Positions 1 to 6,973 of a stretch of DNA of 64,000 nucleotides are shown piece by piece. Origin of the DNA: Marinobacter sp. 1-4A (GTDB lineage Bacteria; Pseudomonadota; Gammaproteobacteria; Pseudomonadales; Oleiphilaceae); the NCBI RefSeq assembly GCF_016597725.1, contig NZ_VCGY01000001.1, positions 310,001-374,000 on the forward strand. The letters are read 5' to 3'. Position 1 is the first letter of the stretch, and the number at the start of each line of letters is the position of its first letter. Made by a program: the position numbers and the translations under genes. Under the pieces are notes generated by a model. It ran no database searches. It was given only the letters and a program-made list of their open reading frames with translations, and was not told the DNA's origin.

Positions 1-705
1 CGCTCGTGCAGCCACCGCTGTACTGGTTCGGGTTTCCGGGTAACGCTCGGGCTGGTAAAGAAATGCAGTGGCATCATTCGGATCCAAATACCGGTTCTGG
101 CGATAGGGGTTCTGCAAAAACCCCTCATCCGTAACCACTTCCAAATCCAGCCCAACCAGCATGTTGCGAGTGAGCACCTGACTCAGGCCGAGTTGGAAGT
201 TGCGGCGGTCGGCGTCTTCACTAAAACTGTCGTTACCACGCTTGCCAACTTCATCCCAGCCACCTGCATAGCCAAGAGTGACCGTAGACATTCCGCCAAA
301 GAACTCTTGGCTTACAGTGAAGTAGAGGGTATTGGCTTCGTAGTCGTTCTCCGAGCTGTTGGTAAAGCCCATACTCATAATCGCCCGGTCGTACAAATAG
401 TCGACACCGAGTGTGTATTCAGTGCGTTCTTCTTTGTAGGCACTTGCGGTTGCCAGTACATCGACAGAGGCCGCAGACACCATATCCACGTAATACTGCC
501 CAGACACCGACACCTGCGGCCCAACACTCTTGCGCGCCAAAATGACAGGGCCGTCGATTACCATGCCTCCGCCATCGTAGCGATGGTAGAGCATGTCTAC
601 GCTATCAACAGGCAGGGTTGCAGCTTGCGCAAGTGGGCATAGAACCATGGCTGTGAGACTTGGCCACAGCAGCCTGCACAAACTGCGGCCATCAATTACA
701 CCCAC
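1..705 (-). CDS. DUF3570 family exported protein, C-terminus beyond window
   Basis: The open minus-strand frame runs to the left edge, so the C-terminus is missing. The visible part is a signal peptide ending ..CPLAQA followed by alternating polar/aromatic beta-strand-like sequence (QYYVDMVSAASVD, YTLGVDYLYDRA, NTLYFTVSQEFFGG, TVTLGYAGGWDEV). This is typical of the DUF3570 family, which looks like an outer-membrane barrel; its function is unknown. I chose the GTG at 705 because GGGAGG lies 5 nt upstream. That start overlaps the end of the DUF4266 gene by 14 nt, so the two are probably translationally coupled. From memory, DUF4266, DUF3570, a thioredoxin and ApbE often occur together, as they do here. 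The family call is fairly sure, the start less so. Confidence 0.75.
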   Translation of the reverse strand, partial: MGVIDGRSLCRLLWPSLTAMVLCPLAQAATLPVDSVDMLYHRYDGGGMVIDGPVILARKSVGPQVSVSGQYYVDMVSAASVDVLATASAYKEERTEYTLGVDYLYDRAIMSMGFTNSSENDYEANTLYFTVSQEFFGGMSTVTLGYAGGWDEVGKRGNDSFSEDADRRNFQLGLSQVLTRNMLVGLDLEVVTDEGFLQNPYRQNRYLDPNDATAFLYQPERYPETRTSTAVAARA

Positions 706-928
706 AACCACCTCCCGCGCCACCTTCCGCTCCACGGGCAGACTCTCTGGATTGATACACATGGTTCATATACGAATCCGCTTTGCCGTGGCGGCTCAGG
801 CTCATGATTGGGTCGGCTAAGCGATCCCTTTCATAGGGTTTTACCCAAGGCTCTATAGAACTACACCCAGCGGTCGCCGACAGCATTAATGCCACAAGCA
901 AAGGCACAATGGCGGTTGTTTTACACAT
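692..928 (-). CDS. DUF4266 lipoprotein with GGGCGCN C-terminal tail
   Basis: This 78-residue protein has a lipoprotein signal (lipobox TAGC, Cys22), so it is probably membrane anchored. The mature part is only about 57 residues and contains EPWVKPYERDRLADPIM and MNHVYQSRESARGA, which mark DUF4266. It ends in a Gly-rich stretch closing with C-G-C-N. No function is established; the conserved di-cysteine tail could bind a metal or take part in thiol exchange with the TlpA-like thioredoxin encoded just upstream (inference). I used the ATG at 928. A GTG at 952 overlapping the tlpA stop is possible, but it would put extra residues before the signal peptide. Confidence 0.8.
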   Translation of the reverse strand: MCKTTAIVPLLVALMLSATAGCSSIEPWVKPYERDRLADPIMSLSRHGKADSYMNHVYQSRESARGAEGGAGGGCGCN

Positions 929-948
929 TACACTTGCCCACCCGGGAA

Positions 949-1446
949 TCACTCTCGCACCAACTCTCTAATTTGGGCTTCATACTCGTCTTCGTAACCG
1001 GGTTTGTAGCCATAGTGAATGTAGCGGGCGTTGCCATCGCGATCGATCATCACGGTCGTGGGCATGGCAGGCACCTCGTAAAGCTCGCTAACTGAGCTTT
1101 TCGGGTCGTACAGGATCGGGTAGCTCACCGGTACCTTGTCGAGAAAACGTAAGGCCTCACCCCGGTTTTCATCCACGTTCACCGCCAAAATTGTAAAACC
1201 TAAATCCTGATAACGGCCGTAGAGATCGTCCATTAATGGCATTTCCTGTCTGCAAGGGCCGCACCAGGAGGCCCAGAAATTAAGCATAACCACTTCGCCG
1301 CGATGATCTTCAAGCCGAATATTGTCCCCAGCTCGGCTTTTCAACGTGAAATCCGGAGCCGGAACGTTAATCGCCTCTGCCTGTGCCAAGGTTGCGGCGC
1401 CAGACAATGCCAGTACCAATGCGGCGGCTTTAACTGGGTTGTTCAT
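949..1446 (-). CDS. TlpA-like periplasmic thiol-disulfide oxidoreductase
   Basis: A 165-residue thioredoxin-fold protein with a cleavable signal peptide (cleavage near AQA-EA, residue 23). The AhpC/TSA-Redoxin fold follows, with the active-site motif W61-C-G-P-C65 in NFWASWCGPCRQEMP and a cis-Pro loop near PAMPTT. Such proteins reduce periplasmic disulfides, classically the CxxCH cysteines of apocytochromes c before haem attachment. Its place in an operon whose first gene encodes two CxxCH motifs, and directly before the di-cysteine DUF4266 protein, suggests a dedicated reductant for those partners (inference). AGGAG sits 7 nt before the ATG. Confidence 0.88.
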   Translation of the reverse strand: MNNPVKAAALVLALSGAATLAQAEAINVPAPDFTLKSRAGDNIRLEDHRGEVVMLNFWASWCGPCRQEMPLMDDLYGRYQDLGFTILAVNVDENRGEALRFLDKVPVSYPILYDPKSSVSELYEVPAMPTTVMIDRDGNARYIHYGYKPGYEDEYEAQIRELVRE

Positions 1447-1462
1447 TTCAAGGCTCCTGTAT

Positions 1463-2122
1463 TTAGAAAAAGACCGACAGCCCAGTGCTGATCTCGGTGT
1501 TCATGGATGTTTTCTCCGCGCCCACCACATCAATCTGGTAATAGTGCTGGCGTACACCAAGGTGTATCGCAAGGCTGTCTGTAAGCAAAATTTGGTAGCC
1601 AGCTCCGGCGTTGAGAGTAAAGCGGGTATCGCCTCCAAAGTCGGTTGCGCCAGCACCGGCAATTAGATAGAAGTTGGTATTAAACGCATAGTTTTCAGTA
1701 AGAAACGCCTGTCCGGGCAGAATGTTGTAGCCAAGATTGATGTTGTAATAGCTGTAATCACGCTCACTATCTGTTAGCACCTGTACGTTGCCCGCAAGAT
1801 TCTCGAAACTGGTTGTACCGGCCTCGGCAAAGCCTACCCCAGCCTCGAAAAAAAACGATTCACTCAGGTGGTAGGTAAGCTTGCCTCCGTACACAAACGA
1901 CGATTCAAAATCCTCAATGTTAAGCACACCCGCAAAGGCGCCTATCTCGAAGTTTTCGGTATCAATGAGCGCTTGATCAACAGGCACAGGCTTTACATCC
2001 GGCTCGATTAAAGGCCGGTCATCGCGCTCGGTCTCATCTGCAGCAAACACCGAAGGCGCAACAGCCATAAGGTGTGCAAGGCAAAACCCGGTCAGAAAAA
2101 GATGCTTAGTCCGATTTTCCAT
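1463..2122 (-). CDS. Outer-membrane beta-barrel protein (219 aa)
   Basis: It has a signal peptide (cleavage near VFA-AD) and a short acidic linker, then about eight amphipathic strands (FEIGAFAGVLNIEDF, FVYGGKLTYHLSESFF, YYNINLGYNIL, FYLIAGAGATDFGG). The sequence ends STGLSVFF, with the terminal Phe usual for BAM-inserted outer-membrane proteins. It resembles the small OmpA-like barrels that NCBI calls outer membrane beta-barrel domain proteins. The start lies inside the end of the upstream SH3/barrel gene (31-nt overlap). The two proteins share nearly identical C-terminal tails (GLS-I/V-FF), which suggests related barrels made as a pair. The ligand or role is unknown. Confidence 0.75.
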   Translation of the reverse strand: MENRTKHLFLTGFCLAHLMAVAPSVFAADETERDDRPLIEPDVKPVPVDQALIDTENFEIGAFAGVLNIEDFESSFVYGGKLTYHLSESFFFEAGVGFAEAGTTSFENLAGNVQVLTDSERDYSYYNINLGYNILPGQAFLTENYAFNTNFYLIAGAGATDFGGDTRFTLNAGAGYQILLTDSLAIHLGVRQHYYQIDVVGAEKTSMNTEISTGLSVFF

Positions 2123-2841
2123 TCTGTCGCTTCTTCATTGGTTGATCGGCTGGTAAAGACTTTGTAGTCCTTAACCTCGGCCCGTATGAAATAACGCTCT
2201 GAGATGTAGGCTCGCAACCCCACACCCGCATGGCCAACGCTGTTGTCTCGTTCCTCGGGCACCGCCAAGGTTGCTTTCGGGTCCACCCATATATGGCCTA
2301 CCCCGAGGGTGAAAAACGGCGACACCCGCCAATGGGGAAATGGCTGATGCACAATGTTGGCGTTTACCATCAACATTTCCGAAGCGCTGCCCAGCATCTG
2401 CGAACCCCAGAGCTCTGCGGCGAGATTGGGCGTAAACCAGTAGCCTCCATAACCGGCCGTTACCGGCGCACCTTGGAACCTTCCCATCATTATTCCGGCT
2501 TCAACATTCCGCTCAATGAACGCGGCTAAGTCCGGCACACTGAGGGTAACCCTTTCACCCGTTGCATCTCTCGTTTGGGCAATATCGGCCACCGCCACCC
2601 AACCCTCACGGCCTTTGCGGTCACGTACTTTTACCCAGCCGGTTTTGCGTTGTAAAAGTGTCAGCCATTCGCCCTTTTCACTGCTGTAAAATACGGGATA
2701 CCCCACCGCCGGGCCTGTGCGCCAAGTAACAAACGGCTCCACAACCTGAACCACCTGCGCAGGTTCATCGTCACCCCACAACCAGCCCGCCCATACAGTC
2801 GCAGGTAAACAGAGCATGAGTAACACAATGACAATGGGCAT
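2092..2841 (-). CDS. SH3-domain plus beta-barrel envelope protein (249 aa)
   Basis: It has an N-terminal signal peptide (..PATVWA-GW). A bacterial SH3-like domain follows at about residues 34-90 (VVEPFVTWRTGPAVGYPVF, WLTLLQRKTGWVKVRDRKG, EGWV), a fold that often binds peptidoglycan or peptide stems. Residues 110-249 then form an outer-membrane barrel ending WKIGLSIFF. An SH3-to-barrel fusion would tether the outer membrane to the wall (inference). It lies 21 nt downstream of the HzsA-related gene and overlaps the next barrel gene by 31 nt. No clear Shine-Dalgarno precedes the ATG, so it may depend on readthrough translation from the upstream gene. Confidence 0.72.
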   Translation of the reverse strand: MPIVIVLLMLCLPATVWAGWLWGDDEPAQVVQVVEPFVTWRTGPAVGYPVFYSSEKGEWLTLLQRKTGWVKVRDRKGREGWVAVADIAQTRDATGERVTLSVPDLAAFIERNVEAGIMMGRFQGAPVTAGYGGYWFTPNLAAELWGSQMLGSASEMLMVNANIVHQPFPHWRVSPFFTLGVGHIWVDPKATLAVPEERDNSVGHAGVGLRAYISERYFIRAEVKDYKVFTSRSTNEEATEWKIGLSIFF

Positions 2842-2862
2842 GAGTGTGTTGTGGGTCCCGGG

Positions 2863-5475
2863 TCAGTTTTCTGGAGCAGCGAATGGGTTGTTGTAATACT
2901 GGGCTCCTAAATCCAGCCATTCCGCTACAAGGCGCAATTCCGCAGGTGACAGGAAACCTCTATGGGAACCCTCCACTCCGAATACATCCCGGAACCCTTC
3001 GCTGGCGAGGGCACCGTTGACGGACATGCTGGACCTCACCGGCACAGGAACGAGAATAGGTTGCTGATTACCATTTTCATCCAGAATAGGCACGCCCTCT
3101 TCATCTCTAAGCACCTCGCCCGAATCGACTAGCCGGTCTCGCAAAACACCGTCGCTGAGCTCTTGCTCGTTATCGGGAAAGAGCAGCTCTCGATAGGCTT
3201 TAAAATGCAGCGGCTCGGCATCGGAAGGGCCGTCTGTAAGGTCCAGTTGTGCCGCTGCAATGGATGGCACACCGGCAGCGTCGGCGTTGGTATGGCAGCT
3301 GGTGCATGTTGCATCAACGCCTAGAACATCGCGGCTCAAGCCCCAAAGCGGATGAATATGGGCTTCGTAATTGATAACCACCCGGCAATTGGCCGTCCAA
3401 TCGTTTACGCACACGGTGGACACCGGAGGCGGTGTTTGCAGGTTTTCATAGGCCAGTGTTCGATCCTCAACACTCCCGGCAAGGTTCGTCCACTCACCTT
3501 CGCTGTATATCGGATCTGGTAGTGGCCGACGCAGCTGCTGCGTCCGCGCATAGACCTCTGCCATGGTTTCGCCCATATCGGCAAACAGGGTGGGGTCTGC
3601 ACCCGGAAAAGGCAGGCCGGTTGTGCTCGCACCAACCCAGACAGGATCCGGACCCGCCCCGGGGCGACCATGGGGAATGGGCGATTGGGAATCGTGACAA
3701 CCCTGACATTCCAGAGTTTCACCGGGGCGCACCGACAGCCAATTTTGATGGCGATCGCTGATCCTGCGTCCCTGAGCGTCCAACACGCTGACCGCAAAGG
3801 CGACATTTGCCGGCACAGCTACTTTTACCGAGCCATCCGGCTCTACCGGCACATACCCGAGAATTTCCCGCATAAGCTGCCCACGACTGCGGCCAAACGC
3901 GCTGTTATCAAAGTCCCATACGTTGTCATCAGGCATGGAAACCGGCTTTTCCAAGCGGAGGAACCGGGCCGGGCGCTGCGCAACTGGTGTAATGGAGGGA
4001 TTTGCCGTTGTCGCGATACCGTTTGGCGCCATATCGACACCGTCTACATCGTACACACTGCGAATGTGTAAAATACCGTAGCCTGAATCCGCTAACTGAG
4101 CGGCCTCCCCCGTATACTGTGAGTCAGGAATATAGTCTTCCAAGGGACGATCCCGCATTAGAACGGCCTCGTCAAACTGCTCACCCTCCAAGGGCACCAC
4201 AACGGGCTTTTGGGTGCCGCTTGCAATATCGAGAAGCCAAATACCGTATACCGGCGGCGCGGGAACATAGGCGTCAGATACCAGTCGCGCCTCGGTGCAG
4301 TTCACGATTCGGCCAGATGCAGCCTCTTCGAGTCGGCATGGAGTCCAGCTCACAAGATACCTGCCGGTGCCATCCATAAGGGGCGAAATGGAGCTATAGA
4401 GCCCCTCCAGCGTCAACTCGCCATCAAGCCTGACACCCGCAACCAAAGGAACTTGGCCGTTTCCTTCAGTGCCGTCGATACGCATTTCGGCATCCACATA
4501 ATTGTCGATATCAATTTCGACCGGCATGGAGGCATAACTGTCACTTTCAAAAGCACGCAAGGGCACCAGCACAGAATCTGATTCGGTTTTGCGGGCCTTC
4601 AGGTACTCGATGTCGGGAGCCGCTGGAACAGAATCGTGGGAGTTTCGCCCGTAGCGATAAGCCAGCCCTGTGCCATCAGGGTTTACGCGGTAAAGGTTAA
4701 CCCCGTTGTTACGGGTTTGACCGGCATTGTCCCAACGACTGAATAGAATCGAGCCACCATCAGTTACCAATGGGTATAGGTCGTGGCTCTGGTTAAACGT
4801 AATCTGCTGAATGTTACTGCCGTCGTCGTCCATGGTATGAAGCACAAACGCTGGCACATTCCGGTTCTCATCCAAACCTGCAAACTGGCCTTTACCTTCA
4901 TCCAACAAGATGGCTTTGGAGATAAGCTGTCGGGTGGAAGAAAACACAATGCGCCCGTCCGGCAGATAGGCCGGTGCCACATCCTGACCTGTTTTGGCGA
5001 TGACGTTTGAGGTGATGATTCGGCGCAGATAATCGTTCGCGTGATTGTATTCCCAGATGTTCCATGTGGGCTGATCTTCGTCATCGGCTCCTTCTATTTC
5101 CGGGGCGCGCATGGCAAACAGCGCGCGATTGCCATCATGGGAAACGTGCAAGTCTTTCACGTCGTAACGCAAGCGGCCCAGATCATCCAGAAACTCCGGG
5201 CCGGAAAAGGCTCTAGAAGATACATCGATTGCACTGGCGTCAACGGATGCATTGGCTTTTAAATACAAACGAGCGCCCGGGCGGAAGGCTGAAGGGTCGG
5301 CCAGATTATCTCGAGCCAGCGCCCCATTGCCGTCAACCAGCAATGGCCGCTTTACAAAAAGAACCGGATTCTCAAGCACTACAGGATCAGCCTGCTGGCT
5401 ATCCGTGCCCGACAAACAGCCTGCAAGAGAAGCTACAAGGCCAAGGCATAGCAGTGCTCTAAAGATAGAAAGCAT
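2863..5475 (-). CDS. HzsA-related lipoprotein with two c-type haem motifs
   Basis: The 870-residue product is the first gene of the six-gene operon. It has a lipobox (VASLAGC), TolB/WD40-like propeller segments (DGRIVFSSTRQLISK, GGSILFSRWDN, with periodic DG and S/T turns), then two CxxCH haem sites: C590-QG-C593-H594 and C724-TS-C727-H728. The layout of a propeller joined to a C-terminal di-haem part recalls hydrazine synthase alpha, and such proteins are annotated HzsA-related. Nothing else here points to hydrazine or anammox chemistry, so no reaction is assigned. I took the ATG at 5475, which starts directly at the signal peptide; a TTG at 5523 would add 16 residues before it. The protein is expected in the periplasm, lipid anchored. 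Confidence 0.72.
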   Translation of the reverse strand: MLSIFRALLCLGLVASLAGCLSGTDSQQADPVVLENPVLFVKRPLLVDGNGALARDNLADPSAFRPGARLYLKANASVDASAIDVSSRAFSGPEFLDDLGRLRYDVKDLHVSHDGNRALFAMRAPEIEGADDEDQPTWNIWEYNHANDYLRRIITSNVIAKTGQDVAPAYLPDGRIVFSSTRQLISKAILLDEGKGQFAGLDENRNVPAFVLHTMDDDGSNIQQITFNQSHDLYPLVTDGGSILFSRWDNAGQTRNNGVNLYRVNPDGTGLAYRYGRNSHDSVPAAPDIEYLKARKTESDSVLVPLRAFESDSYASMPVEIDIDNYVDAEMRIDGTEGNGQVPLVAGVRLDGELTLEGLYSSISPLMDGTGRYLVSWTPCRLEEAASGRIVNCTEARLVSDAYVPAPPVYGIWLLDIASGTQKPVVVPLEGEQFDEAVLMRDRPLEDYIPDSQYTGEAAQLADSGYGILHIRSVYDVDGVDMAPNGIATTANPSITPVAQRPARFLRLEKPVSMPDDNVWDFDNSAFGRSRGQLMREILGYVPVEPDGSVKVAVPANVAFAVSVLDAQGRRISDRHQNWLSVRPGETLECQGCHDSQSPIPHGRPGAGPDPVWVGASTTGLPFPGADPTLFADMGETMAEVYARTQQLRRPLPDPIYSEGEWTNLAGSVEDRTLAYENLQTPPPVSTVCVNDWTANCRVVINYEAHIHPLWGLSRDVLGVDATCTSCHTNADAAGVPSIAAAQLDLTDGPSDAEPLHFKAYRELLFPDNEQELSDGVLRDRLVDSGEVLRDEEGVPILDENGNQQPILVPVPVRSSMSVNGALASEGFRDVFGVEGSHRGFLSPAELRLVAEWLDLGAQYYNNPFAAPEN

Positions 5476-5728
5476 CGCCCCAATGAGCTCTTTCGTTATG
5501 TAAGGCACGCGCCCTAGCTCCAATAAAAAACGTTGTCACTGCTCTGCAGCGAACGAAATGCATGACATAAACTAAGTCTGTGCCACTGTATATCTCTACG
5601 GGCTTTGCGTAAGCAATTGTAATTCCGTGGCGCATCCCACAACTACCGTAGTAAATTGCAAGTATAAACTATTAACAATTGTAAAATTGACCTATTGTGC
5701 ACCAGCTAAAATTACCGAGGACGGCGAC

Positions 5729-6967
5729 ATGAAAGCCAAAGTGGGAGTGCGATTCAGCGCATTCAAGGCGTGCGGTATGTCACTCCTGATTTTGTTTGCC
5801 GCTACACATGCAGGCGCGGCTACCGCCGGAGCGCGGGAACAAGCCAAGCGAATTCATGACCGAATTGCAGGCGTACCGCCAGCGCCCTCTGTGCTTAGCA
5901 GTATGGAGCAAGACATTTCGTCCGGTCGAAAACTTGATGCGGCCTATACCGCATTGGCTGATCCGGCTTTTTATAATGTAACCCTGAAGAACTTTGCAGC
6001 GCCTTGGACAAACGAAGCGATGACGCCCTTCGTGCCGCTAAACGATTACACCGCCACGGTGATCGGCCTCGTAAGGGACGATGCAGATTTTCGCAAAGTG
6101 CTTTATGACGACACGCTGTATGTCGGTATCTGGAGTAATTTGCCTCCCTATTCCAATTCGGGCAATGCGCATTACGAGCAGATAGATCAGCTTGGCTACG
6201 ACCTGTCCGATACTCAAAATTTCAAAGGTGTAAACCAATCCGCCTATAACGGCCTGCCCACGTCTGCTACCGCGGGCGTACTGACCTCTCGCGCAGCAGC
6301 CAGGGCCTTTTTCAGTGCTGGAACCAACCGCGCCATGTTTCGGTTCACGCTCATTAACCACCTGTGCCGCGATCTGGAGCAAGTGGCCGATGTAAACCTG
6401 CCGCCGGACAGAATTCGTCAGGACGTTTCCCGCAGCCCAGGAGGCGACAGCCGCGTATTTTTAAATAACTGCGTGGGTTGCCACACAGGCATGGACCCGA
6501 TGACACAGGCGTTCGCTTACTACGATTATGATTACAACCCCGACAACGACCCGGATGGTACTCTAGGCCAGCTGGTGTATAACACCGTCAACGACATCGA
6601 CCCGGATACTCAGTCGCGGGTTCAGGGTAAGTACCACATCAATTCGACAACCTTCGAACAAGGCTATGTAACCCCTGACGATCAGTGGGACAATTACTGG
6701 CGTCAGGGTGCTAACCGGAGAATGGGCTGGGATGCCAGCCTACCCGGCTCAGGCAGTGGTGCAAAAAGCTTGGGTAAGGAGTTGGCGCATTCTGATGCGT
6801 TCGCCGAATGTCAGGTTAAAAAAGTGTTCAAAAATGTGTGTCTCAGGCCACCCTCCACGAACGCAGACCACTCACAGATCAGCAACATGGTGGCGAGCTT
6901 CAGGTCTCATAACTTCAATCTGAAGCAGGTGTTTGCCGAATCTGCTGTTTACTGTGCGGGGGAGTAA
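5729..6967 (+). CDS. Exported DUF1588/DUF1592-like cytochrome c-type protein
   Basis: A 412-residue exported protein (signal ..FAATHAGA) starting at an ATG 7 nt after GAGGA. The middle carries features of the planctomycete/myxobacterial DUF1592-DUF1588-DUF1585 family: GVLTSRAAARAFFSAG, an Asn-Arg then Leu-Cys (NHLCRDLE), and a single haem motif C248-VG-C251-H252 followed by TGMDPM. The C-terminal part (SDAFAECQVKKVFKNVCLRPP) resembles DUF1585. It is shorter than typical DUF1592 proteins (600-800 aa), so some N-terminal domains are missing. It opens the divergent trio facing the HzsA-related operon, 6 nt before the LamG lipoprotein gene. The substrate is unknown. Confidence 0.65.
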   Translation: MKAKVGVRFSAFKACGMSLLILFAATHAGAATAGAREQAKRIHDRIAGVPPAPSVLSSMEQDISSGRKLDAAYTALADPAFYNVTLKNFAAPWTNEAMTPFVPLNDYTATVIGLVRDDADFRKVLYDDTLYVGIWSNLPPYSNSGNAHYEQIDQLGYDLSDTQNFKGVNQSAYNGLPTSATAGVLTSRAAARAFFSAGTNRAMFRFTLINHLCRDLEQVADVNLPPDRIRQDVSRSPGGDSRVFLNNCVGCHTGMDPMTQAFAYYDYDYNPDNDPDGTLGQLVYNTVNDIDPDTQSRVQGKYHINSTTFEQGYVTPDDQWDNYWRQGANRRMGWDASLPGSGSGAKSLGKELAHSDAFAECQVKKVFKNVCLRPPSTNADHSQISNMVASFRSHNFNLKQVFAESAVYCAGE

Positions 6968-6973
6968 TACCAG

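Noticed and set aside
2863..5475. True hydrazine synthase / anammox function
   Set aside because: Only a distant layout likeness to HzsA; no HzsBC, no hydrazine dehydrogenase, and the genome context is an ordinary aerobic gammaproteobacterium.
6270..6300. TSAT motif in the DUF1588-like protein as a flavinylation site
   Set aside because: No upstream Asp in the D-x-x-S/T-G-A-T pattern, and the segment fits the conserved GVLTSRA region of DUF1588.
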